64,000 nucleotides of DNA, taken from contig NZ_CP113913.1 in assembly GCF_029395355.1 (NCBI RefSeq), forward strand, positions 1,674,001 through 1,738,000, given 5' to 3'. The stretch comes from Bifidobacterium sp. ESL0800. GTDB taxonomy: Bacteria; Actinomycetota; Actinomycetes; Actinomycetales; Bifidobacteriaceae. Position 1 is the first letter of the stretch, and each line of letters opens with the position of its first letter. Shown one piece after another: positions 25,263-33,399 of the stretch. A program made the position numbers and the translations under genes. The notes under the pieces are model-generated. The model worked only from the letters and a program-made list of their open reading frames with translations, searched no databases and was not told where the DNA came from.

Positions 25263-25283
25263 TTTGCGACACTATGTCGCAAA
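25263..25283. promoter_or_regulatory. TetR-type operator in the MFS/tetR divergent spacer
   Basis: Perfect inverted repeat TTTGCGACA and TGTCGCAAA around CTA. A half-site TGCGACA recurs at 25221-25227. It lies between the divergent exporter and its TetR regulator, as expected for an autoregulated pair. Confidence 0.75.
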
Positions 25284-25448
25284 CCTCGAGCGACTATACG
25301 CCTTGACCGCACGCCGCGCAAATCCGCAGCCTCGTTTTAGCCGGAAGCCCAGAAACCAAGGGGTAACGCAGTGCGGACAAGGTGCCCCGATAATATGGAA
25401 TATAACGATGCCGCCAGCAGCAACGCTACAGAAAAACGAGAGGACGAT

Positions 25449-26282
25449 ATGCCACGCATCAATGAGGCCAATCTTGAGGAACATCGCCGTCACACCATGA
25501 ACGCGCTGCTCGATTCGGCGGAAAAAATCATGCGCGAGCAGGGCGGCGAAGCCCTCACACCAGCCAACGTCAGCCGCGGGGCCGGCATCGCCCGCAACTC
25601 GATCTATCGATACGTCAAAGACATGAAGGACCTGCGCCGTCAGCTCATGGCAAGGCATATGCCGCAGTGGGTCGCGGCGCTGGAAAAGGGGCTGGGCGGC
25701 GTCACCGATCCCGCGGAAATCATCGTGCAGTGGGTCAAGATCAATCTCGAACAGTCCATTTTGCAGGGTCATGATTGGATGACGCAGATACCGTTGAGCG
25801 ACGCCGAGACCTATCGCGACGACAAAGATCTTTGGCAGGGACGTGACGACGACGGGCGCAAGGCCGAAAACAACGAAAACCCGGAAACAAAGCCGGGGCC
25901 GAGCACGAAATCCAAGAGCGCTGACAGCGACGACAATCCCGACACCTCGGACAACAACACGGCAAACAAAGCAGACGAAAAAGCGACTTCGGCGACCGAC
26001 ATCTTCTGCGGCCATTCAATCCAGACTTCCGGCACGCCCTCCCTTGAGCCCAACCAGCCCAGCCTCCACCAACGCGTCAATGCGCCCATGACCGCCGCGT
26101 GGAAGCAGCTGCGATCCACCAGGCCGCAGGTTGGCATCGCCCTCACCGAGGGGTTGGTCACCAGCGGCATGCGACTGCTCAACGGCAAAGAGCATCAAGG
26201 CGAAAAGACCCAAACCGCCACCATCCGCGACATCATCCAATCCACACGCGCCATCGTCGAACAGCTGCGCGACGACAAATGA
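25449..26282 (+). CDS. TetR-family transcriptional regulator with acidic linker
   Basis: A 277-residue regulator. The TetR HTH spans about residues 14-60 (HTMNALLDSAEKIMREQGGE, then TPANVSRGAGIARNSIYRYV). A ligand domain follows, interrupted near residues 130-180 by a low-complexity Asp/Asn/Lys stretch (DSDDNPDTSDNNTANKADEK), longer than normal for the family. The ATG at 25449 has AGAGGA upstream; in-frame starts exist up to 25371. It is divergent from the DHA2 exporter and probably represses it and itself through the palindrome at 25263-25283. Confidence 0.88.
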   Translation: MPRINEANLEEHRRHTMNALLDSAEKIMREQGGEALTPANVSRGAGIARNSIYRYVKDMKDLRRQLMARHMPQWVAALEKGLGGVTDPAEIIVQWVKINLEQSILQGHDWMTQIPLSDAETYRDDKDLWQGRDDDGRKAENNENPETKPGPSTKSKSADSDDNPDTSDNNTANKADEKATSATDIFCGHSIQTSGTPSLEPNQPSLHQRVNAPMTAAWKQLRSTRPQVGIALTEGLVTSGMRLLNGKEHQGEKTQTATIRDIIQSTRAIVEQLRDDK

Positions 26283-26456
26283 CGCAGGAAGCACAGGTCG
26301 GAAGTCGCCAATAGTCCTCACCGACAGCGACCCACTTACGCGAAGGAGCCTTTGATGTCCTCGGCCAGCAGCCGCCTCATGGCCGTCTCAACACAAACGG
26401 AATAAACATTACGAACCACTCAATGGCGATACTAGACAACATTTTTTTATCACAGC

Positions 26457-26471
26457 TATCATATAATGATA
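26457..26471. promoter_or_regulatory. Palindrome covering a -10 element before the four-gene cluster
   Basis: TATCAT-ATA-ATGATA contains TATAAT (26462-26467), 37 bp before the first small gene. It could be a promoter with an overlapping operator; the -35 is poor. Confidence 0.45.
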
Positions 26472-26503
26472 ACAAAAACCCGGTGTATTAACAAGGGAGT
26501 TGA

Positions 26504-26734
26504 ATGCCTTACTCCGATACCATTCGCACAACAATCGCAAGGCTTGACCGTAAAACGGCCCAACTCAACGCCGACTGCGAACGAATGCGTCGACGCCTGT
26601 CGGGCTTACGCACGCTCAAAACCCACGTAACGAGCCAATTCAACGAATTCAACAACCAACAAGCAGCCCGACAATCCGCAGTTGAAGCAGCAGGGATACG
26701 GAGAGTGGAAAATGGCACCTCCCGTTTTCAATAA
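26504..26734 (+). CDS. Small coiled-coil protein of unknown function
   Basis: A 76-residue, highly charged helical protein (RTTIARLDRKTAQLNADCER, then MRRRLSGLRTLKTHVTSQF). Heptad-like spacing suggests a coiled coil. No signal or membrane segment. AAGGGAG precedes the ATG. Its 3' end overlaps the next gene by 23 bp. It is not recognised; its size and helical build recall WXG100-like or DUF5082-type partners of secreted proteins, but no WXG motif is present. Confidence 0.6.
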   Translation: MPYSDTIRTTIARLDRKTAQLNADCERMRRRLSGLRTLKTHVTSQFNEFNNQQAARQSAVEAAGIRRVENGTSRFQ

Positions 26735-27083
26735 AGATGGAAGCATCACACGGAATGCCACTAGACAACATAATGGGAAAACACAGAAATACTCACGAAC
26801 ATTTGATCCTAGCCACAGATCAATCTCCATATCAGCCGGCGTTTCACAATCCGTAGAAAGCGGCACCGTCTCCACTGAGTTAGGACTCAAAGCGACCAAA
26901 AATACACATTGGCACCACTTCCGCAAACCGCAGCCGGTGCAAGCCCCTGTAAAAGTCCCAGTCCTGCATCTGCCTGATTGGCAACGACAGCCTGTGCGTG
27001 AACCAGTTCCCGGTCGCACGCCCGCTCCAGTAATTCCACCATTCATTCCGCCATTCATTCCACTTCCCGTCCCCGCATTCTGA
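26712..27083 (+). CDS. Uncharacterised protein with proline-rich C-terminus
   Basis: A 123-residue protein. The N-terminal half is polar (APPVFNKDGSITRNATRQHN); a Ser/Val-rich stretch (SISISAGVSQSVESGTVSTE) follows. The C-terminus is strongly proline-rich (PVPGRTPAPVIPPFIPPFIP), ending in PVPAF. No signal peptide. GGAGAG sits just before the ATG at 26712, and an upstream TTG at 26682 is in frame. It overlaps the preceding gene and lies 14 bp before a lipoprotein gene, so the genes are one transcript. Function unknown. Confidence 0.6.
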   Translation: MAPPVFNKDGSITRNATRQHNGKTQKYSRTFDPSHRSISISAGVSQSVESGTVSTELGLKATKNTHWHHFRKPQPVQAPVKVPVLHLPDWQRQPVREPVPGRTPAPVIPPFIPPFIPLPVPAF

Positions 27084-27097
27084 AAGGAGCAAACTCC

Positions 27098-27730
27098 ATG
27101 GCACCACGTCACCCACAACAAAAGAGCCGCCTGCGGGCAGCCACCACGCTCCTGATGGCCCTCCTCACCATGCTCTTCGCCACCGCATGCGGCACCACAC
27201 CCAAAACCGACACAACACCCGCTCCGAAGCCACAACCCAAGACCGAGAAAATCACCTACCCAGCACAATCCATGCGTAGCTTCGGATACAGCAATGACGC
27301 GCGCGGATCCCGCAAAGCAGCCAAAGACCTCAAGGACTCAGGAGACTTCACCGACGCTTACGCCACCAAAAACGGCGACGTCATCATTATCACCACAGAA
27401 AAACAACGACAAACCAAAATTAAAAAGAACAACGAATGGATTGCAAACGGGGAACGAACTTTCCGAAAAAGCAATCCCGACTACCGCTACCAGATCAACC
27501 AAGACGGAACCGCCATGACCGTATGGACCGACAGGCATCTCAGCCCCAAATCCAGCTCCGGTATCTTCCTACTTGTGCCTATCGGTTATGGTTCCAAATT
27601 TTACATGACAGGCCACACCGGCCCATGGGACATGGACATCACCATACGCAACAGCCACACCAGCCAACAAGTCGGGCACTTCAAAGCCTCGCAAAACATC
27701 AACCCCGACATGAACACCTTCGGCGACTAA
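27098..27730 (+). CDS. Small lipoprotein of unknown function
   Basis: A 210-residue secreted lipoprotein: basic N-terminus (RHPQQKSRLRAATT), hydrophobic LLMALLTMLF, then the lipobox ATAC with Cys about residue 30, then a Thr/Pro linker (TTPAPKPQPKTEK). The globular part has mixed beta-rich sequence (DVIIITTEKQRQTKIKKNNE; PIGYGSKFYMTGHTGPWDMD). A clear AAAGGAG precedes the ATG. It is third in the four-gene unknown cluster. No family recognised. Confidence 0.75.
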   Translation: MAPRHPQQKSRLRAATTLLMALLTMLFATACGTTPKTDTTPAPKPQPKTEKITYPAQSMRSFGYSNDARGSRKAAKDLKDSGDFTDAYATKNGDVIIITTEKQRQTKIKKNNEWIANGERTFRKSNPDYRYQINQDGTAMTVWTDRHLSPKSSSGIFLLVPIGYGSKFYMTGHTGPWDMDITIRNSHTSQQVGHFKASQNINPDMNTFGD

Positions 27731-27776
27731 CGCAACCTGCTGTCGCCCGCACCCAAAACCACAATTTAGGAGAACC

Positions 27777-28313
27777 ATGAGAAAAGAGACCATCTTCGAT
27801 GGCGCTGCGACCATTGAGATCCCGGACAATTATGTGCGTTGGAACACCAGCGGCATTCCACGAGCCAATCAAACCAACGACAGCGACGACGGCAACAAGG
27901 AACCTGATCCGATCGTCTCGTGGATGGCGCACGGCGCGCTATTCAGATTCCGCGACACCGCCTATATCTCGGGCATCATATTCGACAGACCATGGCCCGG
28001 GAACGGTCTCGACAAACGATTGGACGAGTATTACCGCACCGCCATGCGCAGCCTTCCCATGGTCCGTAACGCCGAAATCGCAACACGTCCGATTCCTGAC
28101 GGTGACGCAAATTTAGAAATCGGCATGCTTCAATACACATTCGCCACTCCAACCCAGGATTGGTTTGCCTGCGTCGCGCTATTACCCGCGAAAGCCCAGG
28201 AAGCTGCCATCATGATGATCTGCAAACTCGACCATGCCATCGTGGGCGCGACGGAATTCATGACCATCGCCGATTCCATCGCACCGGAATGGATTGAAAC
28301 GGAACAAGAGTAA
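27777..28313 (+). CDS. Uncharacterised protein, DUF1795/DcrB-like appearance
   Basis: A 178-residue soluble protein starting RKETIFDGAATIEIPDNYVR, a pattern seen in DUF1795-like folds. Later parts are GIIFDRPWPGNGLDKRL and a hydrophobic ACVALLPAKAQEAAIMMICK core, then the end MTIADSIAPEWIE. No signal peptide. AGGAG precedes the ATG; the gap to the lipoprotein gene is 46 bp. Such proteins often accompany secretion or immunity loci, but nothing here proves that. The family call is tentative. Confidence 0.65.
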   Translation: MRKETIFDGAATIEIPDNYVRWNTSGIPRANQTNDSDDGNKEPDPIVSWMAHGALFRFRDTAYISGIIFDRPWPGNGLDKRLDEYYRTAMRSLPMVRNAEIATRPIPDGDANLEIGMLQYTFATPTQDWFACVALLPAKAQEAAIMMICKLDHAIVGATEFMTIADSIAPEWIETEQE

Positions 28314-28375
28314 ATCGACCAAACCCCCAGACGAAACAACAGGGTCAAATCCTAGCGCGTTGTTAATCCACCGAA

Positions 28376-28394
28376 TTGTCCACTTTTATCCACA
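28376..28394. promoter_or_regulatory. Two DnaA-box sequences upstream of nrdHIE
   Basis: TTGTCCACT (28376-28384) and TTATCCACA (28386-28394, a perfect consensus box) lie 10 bp apart, about 230 bp before nrdH. DnaA controls ribonucleotide reductase genes in some bacteria, so this could link dNTP supply to replication. Confidence 0.55.
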
Positions 28395-28503
28395 TTTCAA
28401 AGGCGACATTGGGGACAAAATACCCAATTTTGTGACATATCGCACACCGCAAATTCGACACCCGTAAGATCACTATCGCACAACCCTTGCGTTTATTGTC
28501 AAA

Positions 28504-28519
28504 GCACTATATCTAGTGG
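28504..28519. promoter_or_regulatory. NrdR box of the nrdHIE operon
   Basis: GCACTATATCTAGTGG fits the NrdR consensus (ACAC-W-ATATAT-W-GTGT) with few changes. A degenerate second copy may lie at about 28531-28548. NrdR represses ribonucleotide reductase when ATP/dATP is bound. Confidence 0.65.
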
Positions 28520-28621
28520 TTTTTCTAACGACACGCTACTAGAAGTTGGGGTTCAGTTTGGAACTACATCCATGTAGTCTGGTCACTTGAAAGCTTACAA
28601 GACATCGATTCGGAGGTTACG

Positions 28622-28897
28622 ATGACCGTTACCGTTTTCACCAAACCACGCTGCCCGCAGTGCGAGGCGACCAAGCGCCAGCTCAAGCGCCAGGGCATTG
28701 CGTTCGAGACCGTCGACCTGACCGAAAACCCCTCCACCCTTGAGCAGATCACCCAGGCCGGCTTCCGTCAGGCACCCGTCGTCATCACGCCCGACGCCTC
28801 CTGGAGCGGCTACCGCCCAGACCTCATCAAGCAGCTCGCAGCTGGCGCAGTCAAGATCTCCGCCGACGCTAAGACCCAACAGACCGTTCTCGCCTAG
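28622..28897 (+). CDS. nrdH: NrdH, glutaredoxin-like electron donor
   Basis: A 91-residue redoxin that reduces the class Ib ribonucleotide reductase, itself reduced by thioredoxin reductase. The N-terminus TVTVFTKPRCPQCEATKRQL has the active-site CPQC (Cys 11 and 14; most NrdH have CVQC or CMQC). WSGYRPDLIKQL is the conserved C-terminal motif. GGAGG precedes the ATG. First gene of nrdHIE. Confidence 0.95.
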   Translation: MTVTVFTKPRCPQCEATKRQLKRQGIAFETVDLTENPSTLEQITQAGFRQAPVVITPDASWSGYRPDLIKQLAAGAVKISADAKTQQTVLA

Positions 28898-28955
28898 TTC
28901 GACGATGGACCGGACCAACCAGACCAACCACACAGAACATAGAGAGAAGGCGACG

Positions 28956-29543
28956 ATGGCGGACGCGAGTATCGATGACGCCACCACACACGCAGAACCC
29001 GTCACAGGAACCGCGAACGCAGCAACCGAGCCGTACGACGACGAATGCGTCACGCCCAGCGAGCCGGAAGCCAAGGCCAAAGGCGAGCATATCGGCGCCG
29101 TGGTCTATTTCTCGTCGGTTTCGAACAACACCGCGCGCTTCATTGAAAGCTGCGGTTTCCCCGACGAGGGCATCAACGTCTATCGCATTCCGCTGCGTCC
29201 AAAAGAGGCACCGCTGCAGGTACGCGAACCGTACGTCCTGATCGTGCCGACCTACGGCGGCGGCAACATCGCCAAGGCCCTGCTTCCGCAGATTCGCAAG
29301 TTCCTGAACGGGCACAAGAACCGCAGTTTCATCCGCGGGGTCATTTCCTCGGGCAACAGAAACTTCGCCACGGCCTTCTGCGCCGCCGGCGACATCATCT
29401 CCAAGAAATGCCACGTGCCGTTCATGTATAATTTCGAGCTTTTGGGCACCCCGGACGACCAGCGTCAGGTGCGCGAGGGCATCCGCGACTTCTTCCTCGA
29501 CGCGAAGAACAGGCAGAGCGGGCAAGGCCAGCAGCAGCAATAA
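28956..29543 (+). CDS. nrdI: NrdI, flavodoxin-like activator of class Ib RNR
   Basis: A 195-residue protein that supplies superoxide for assembly of the Mn-tyrosyl cofactor of NrdF. The NrdI fold starts about residue 47: AVVYFSSVSNNTARFIES, then VLIVPTYGGGNIAKALLP and GVISSGNRNFATAFCAAGD. A poorly conserved 45-residue N-terminal extension precedes it. The ATG at 28956 has AGAGAGAAGG upstream, and in-frame starts further up lack this. Its need for a partner NrdF makes the absence of nrdF right after nrdE notable. Confidence 0.93.
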   Translation: MADASIDDATTHAEPVTGTANAATEPYDDECVTPSEPEAKAKGEHIGAVVYFSSVSNNTARFIESCGFPDEGINVYRIPLRPKEAPLQVREPYVLIVPTYGGGNIAKALLPQIRKFLNGHKNRSFIRGVISSGNRNFATAFCAAGDIISKKCHVPFMYNFELLGTPDDQRQVREGIRDFFLDAKNRQSGQGQQQQ

Positions 29544-29699
29544 AGCGGCGATAACACCGCAGCCGCAGCCACAGCCTTAAGCAGTGATAAAAGTTTTGCG
29601 CCGCCATCCCTTCCGTTACTTGGAATGGCGGCCATAAAAATTGAATTTGACACCGAATACCATCGCCGTTTCACGACGATCCAAGAAGATAGGAACACT

Positions 29700-31886
29700 A
29701 TGGGACTCAACGATTCCGCGCTGAGCATGGACAACACCGTCGAAGACACCGGTTTCGATCCGGAGCATGATTACCATTCGCTCAACGCCATGCTCAACCT
29801 TTACGACGAGGACGGCAAGATCCAGTTCGGCAAGGACAAGGAAGCCGAGCGCGCCTACGTCAACTCCCACGTCGCGCAGAACACCAAGCAGTTCGGCTCC
29901 ACCGCCGAGCGCCTCAAGTACCTCGAGGACAACCTTTATTACGAGCAGGCTGTCTTCGACAAGTACACCCCCGAGTTCCTCGACTCCTTCTACAAGCACG
30001 TCGAGGACTTCGGCTTCGAGTTCGAGACTTTCCTGGGCGCTTTCAAGTTCTATCGTTCCTACGCGCTGAAGACCTTCGACGGCAAGCAGTACCTCGAGGA
30101 CTTCCCGCAGCGCTGCGCCGCCGTGGCGCTCGAGCTGGCCGACGGCGACGAGAAGGCCGCCGTCAAGTACGTCGACGAGATCCTCTCCGGCCGCTTCCAG
30201 CCCGCCACCCCGACCTTCCTCAACCTGGGCAAGGCCCAGCGCGGCGAGCCCGTCTCCTGCTTCCTCGTGCGCATCGAGGACAACATGGAGTCCATCTCCC
30301 GCGGCATCAACTCCGCCCTGCAGCTCTCGAAGCGCGGCGGCGGCGTGGCCCTGCTGCTGACCAACCTGCGTGAGCAGGGCGCCCCGATCAAGCACATCGA
30401 GCACCAGTCCAGCGGTGTCGTGCCGGTCATGAAGCTTTTGGAGGACTCCTTCTCCTACGCCAACCAGCTCGGCGCGCGTCAGGGCGCCGGCGCGGTGTAC
30501 CTCAACGCGCACCACCCCGATATCCTGCGCTTCCTCGACACCAAGCGCGAGAACGCCGACGAGAAGACCCGCATCAAATCGCTCTCCCTGGGCGTCGTGA
30601 TCCCCGACATCACCTTCGAGCTGGCCAAGCGCAAGGAGAAGATGGCCCTCTTCTCCCCCTACGACGTCGAGCGCGTCTATGGCAAGCCGTTTGCAGATAT
30701 TTCCGTCACCGAAAAGTATGACGAAATGCTCAACGATGACCGCATCCACAAGACCTACATCGACGCCCGTGAGTTCTTCATGACCTTGGGCGAGGTGCAG
30801 TTCGAGTCCGGTTACCCCTACATCCTCTTCGAGGACACGGTCAACAAGGCCAACCCGATCGACGGCCGTGTGACGATGTCGAACCTCTGCTCCGAGATCC
30901 TGCAGGTGCAGGAGCCCTCGACCTACAACGACGACCTGAGCTACGACCACGTCGGCAAGGACATCTCCTGCAACCTCGGCTCCTTGAACATCGCGAAGGC
31001 GATGGACGGCGGCCTGGCCGATCCGGTGCAGACCGCGATTCGCGCGCTCACCAGCGTCTCCGACCAAACCCACGTCGACTCCGTGCCGTCCATCAAGCGC
31101 GGCAACGAGGAGAGCCACGCCATCGGCTTGGGCCAGATGAACCTGCACGGCTTCCTCGCCCGCGAGCATATGTTCTACGGCTCCGAAGAGGCGCTGGACT
31201 TCACCGACATGTACTTCATGACCGTGGCCTACAACGCCTACAAGGCCAGCCACGCCATCGCCGTCGAGCGCAAGCACGCCTTCGTCGGCTTCGAGAAGTC
31301 CGACTACGCCAAGGCAGCGGGAGCGGGCAACTACTTCGACAAGTACACCGACGGCAGCCGGACGCTGGCACCCAAGACCCAGACGGTCAAGGACCTCTTC
31401 GAGCGCTTCGGCATCCACATCCCGACCGTCGCCGATTGGGAGGCCCTGCGCGACGAGATCCTGAAGGACGGCATCTACAACGCCTACCTGCAGGCCGTCC
31501 CGCCGACCGGTTCGATCTCCTACATCAACCACTCCACCTCCTCGATCCATCCGATCGCCTCGAAGATCGAGATCCGCAAGGAAGGCAAGGTCGGCCGCGT
31601 CTATTACCCGGCGCCGTACATGACCAACGACAACCTCGAGTACTTCCAAGACGCCTACGAGATCGGCTGGAAGAAGATCGTCGACACCTACGCCGAGGCC
31701 ACTCAGCACGTCGACCAAGGCCTGAGCCTCACGCTCTTCTTCCCCGCCGGCGTGACCACCCGCGAGCTCAACAAGGCGCAGATCTACGCCTGGCGCAAGG
31801 GCATCAAGACCCTCTACTACATCCGCATCCGCCAGCAGGCGCTTGAGGGCACCGAGGTCGAGGGCTGCGTCAGCTGCATGCTCTAA
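29700..31886 (+). CDS. nrdE: NrdE, class Ib ribonucleotide reductase alpha subunit
   Basis: A 728-residue catalytic subunit reducing NDPs to dNDPs. Key elements are present: [20 protein letters not shown] (first redox Cys), [13 protein letters not shown] (radical Cys and Glu), [10 protein letters not shown] (second redox Cys), [20 protein letters not shown], and a C-terminal CVSCML shuttle pair. Tyr residues for radical transfer lie in the tail [19 protein letters not shown]. The ATG at 29700 matches the usual bifidobacterial start ([12 protein letters not shown]); an in-frame extension reaches 29625. A terminator follows at 31941-31980, so nrdF is not in this operon. Confidence 0.97.
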   Translation: MGLNDSALSMDNTVEDTGFDPEHDYHSLNAMLNLYDEDGKIQFGKDKEAERAYVNSHVAQNTKQFGSTAERLKYLEDNLYYEQAVFDKYTPEFLDSFYKHVEDFGFEFETFLGAFKFYRSYALKTFDGKQYLEDFPQRCAAVALELADGDEKAAVKYVDEILSGRFQPATPTFLNLGKAQRGEPVSCFLVRIEDNMESISRGINSALQLSKRGGGVALLLTNLREQGAPIKHIEHQSSGVVPVMKLLEDSFSYANQLGARQGAGAVYLNAHHPDILRFLDTKRENADEKTRIKSLSLGVVIPDITFELAKRKEKMALFSPYDVERVYGKPFADISVTEKYDEMLNDDRIHKTYIDAREFFMTLGEVQFESGYPYILFEDTVNKANPIDGRVTMSNLCSEILQVQEPSTYNDDLSYDHVGKDISCNLGSLNIAKAMDGGLADPVQTAIRALTSVSDQTHVDSVPSIKRGNEESHAIGLGQMNLHGFLAREHMFYGSEEALDFTDMYFMTVAYNAYKASHAIAVERKHAFVGFEKSDYAKAAGAGNYFDKYTDGSRTLAPKTQTVKDLFERFGIHIPTVADWEALRDEILKDGIYNAYLQAVPPTGSISYINHSTSSIHPIASKIEIRKEGKVGRVYYPAPYMTNDNLEYFQDAYEIGWKKIVDTYAEATQHVDQGLSLTLFFPAGVTTRELNKAQIYAWRKGIKTLYYIRIRQQALEGTEVEGCVSCML

Positions 31887-31940
31887 GCCGCGTTCGCACT
31901 GATACATAGTCAGCGCGAATCTCAATGCAAGAAAACACAG

Positions 31941-31980
31941 AAACCCGTCGAGATCACAGAGGTCTCGGCGGGTTTCGTTT
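31941..31980 (+). terminator. Rho-independent terminator of nrdHIE
   Basis: AAACCCGTCGAGA (31941-31953) pairs with TCTCGGCGGGTTT (31963-31975, one mismatch) and is followed by CGTTT. It lies 55 bp after the nrdE stop. Confidence 0.8.
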
Positions 31981-32051
31981 ACCTTATAATCCTACAAATT
32001 TTCCTGGCTTCGGGCTTCATGCCTCGCCGGCAATAACCACGGCAAATCCCC

Positions 32052-33122
32052 TCACTTGCTCGCGTTCGGGTTCGGTCTGGTCGAGGCGCGGCGCACCAGC
32101 TTCGGATCCACCAACGTGGTCATATGAACGTGGGTCTCCGGATTTTCCAATTCGTCGATAAGATGCGTCATGGCCTGCTCGCCCATATCGTTGGCCGGGG
32201 CATTGACAACAGTCAAAGGCATTCTGGAACGCATCGGCAAGCGTATGCCTTCGCAACCGACGATACTGATGTCATCCGGAACTTGAATCCCACGTTCAGT
32301 GAAATTTTCAATAAGCCCGGCAGCCAACGCGTCACCGCCGGTCACAATCCCATCCGGCCGTTCGTCGGCAGGCATGTCGCTGATCTGCGAACCCAACTGA
32401 TACCCATCTTCAAAAAGCAGTCCACCCGCATCAAACGTGGAAAACTGAACAGCCGACTTCGCCGCTTCAACCGCCCGCTGCACGCCGAGCTGACGATTCT
32501 GTATGGACTCATAGTCAAAAAGATGCGCCGCGAAGAGAATCTTTTTGCAGCCCGTCTCAATCAGCTCCTGAGCGGCCAATTGCCCTACCGACACGTTGTT
32601 TTCCATCACCGAGCAAACGGCGCACGCCCCCGTAGGCGAACTGTGGTCAAGCAGCACTATGGGCTTATGCGCGTGCCGAACCTTGGCGATATCCTCAACG
32701 GGGTCGGTGACTGTGCTCAACAGAATGCCGCTGACGTCAAGCCTGATGAAGGTCTCGATCAGATCACTTTGCCTGTCTTTGTCCGAGAAAGCGTTGGCTC
32801 CGAGGACCTGCATATTCCGGTCTTCGCACACTTCCTGAATACCTTCGAAAATATGGGTGAACAGCGAGTGCTCGATATCCGTCATCACAAAGCCGACCAA
32901 CGATGAAGCGACACCGGAACGCTCGGCCTGTCCGCTTCCTTGCATATGCAATCTGGGAGGCTTGCGGGGCTCGTAACCCAGCTCCGCGATCACCGCGGAA
33001 ACCCGCTTGCTCAACGCCGGCGACACCCGATCCGGATAATTCAAATAATTCGATACCGTGCCGATGGACACGTCGGCGATACGCGCGATATCCGAAATAC
33101 TGACTCTTTTCGTAGTGACCAC
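32052..33122 (-). CDS. LacI-family regulator of the rhamnosidase operon
   Basis: A 356-residue repressor. HTH near residues 8-30 (ISDIARIADVSIGTVSNYLN), then the hinge and a periplasmic-binding-like domain with FVMTDIEHSLFTHIFEGIQE. It is divergent from the alpha-rhamnosidase (33400), and two palindromes of the same type lie in the 277-bp spacer between them. It probably represses the rhamnosidase-symporter-glucosidase genes until a plant glycoside or rhamnose derivative is present. The effector is inferred. Confidence 0.92.
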   Translation of the reverse strand: MVTTKRVSISDIARIADVSIGTVSNYLNYPDRVSPALSKRVSAVIAELGYEPRKPPRLHMQGSGQAERSGVASSLVGFVMTDIEHSLFTHIFEGIQEVCEDRNMQVLGANAFSDKDRQSDLIETFIRLDVSGILLSTVTDPVEDIAKVRHAHKPIVLLDHSSPTGACAVCSVMENNVSVGQLAAQELIETGCKKILFAAHLFDYESIQNRQLGVQRAVEAAKSAVQFSTFDAGGLLFEDGYQLGSQISDMPADERPDGIVTGGDALAAGLIENFTERGIQVPDDISIVGCEGIRLPMRSRMPLTVVNAPANDMGEQAMTHLIDELENPETHVHMTTLVDPKLVRRASTRPNPNASK

Positions 33123-33195
33123 CAGGATTCCCTCTACCGTTGAACGAATGATATCTGTATCTTATTACCGTCGCCGTATCGACGTTGTCTACTTT

Positions 33196-33209
33196 TTTGA
33201 AATTTCAAA
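33196..33209. promoter_or_regulatory. Operator 1 in the LacI/rhamnosidase spacer
   Basis: TTTGAAATTTCAAA, perfect 14-bp palindrome, about 28 bp from a second site of the same half-sequence. Candidate site for the divergent LacI protein. Confidence 0.7.
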
Positions 33210-33223
33210 TATAGGGACGATTG

Positions 33224-33238
33224 TTTGAAAATTTCAAA
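33224..33238. promoter_or_regulatory. Operator 2 in the LacI/rhamnosidase spacer
   Basis: TTTGAAAATTTCAAA: arms TTTGAAA and TTTCAAA around one A. Together with operator 1 it gives two sites nearly three helical turns apart, good for cooperative binding. Confidence 0.7.
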
Positions 33239-33399
33239 AACTAGTCTTACTATTTAAGTATTCGGTTCATTTCCGTCTATTGACAGCGCCGAAATAAACG
33301 GAAATCTGCCTCTGTCGTAGGGACAGCGACCATCGCCACGTCGCTTCAGCGGAGACACACGAAGGCTTTACGACCGTTGAACCCAAGGAAGGATCATCA

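Noticed and set aside
26355-26405. 16-codon reading frame with a good AAGGAG before the four-gene cluster
   Set aside because: Too short to support as a gene without conservation; may be a leader peptide, not provable here.
29616-31925. 769-residue open frame on the minus strand over nrdE
   Set aside because: Antisense shadow of nrdE; codon bias explains its length.
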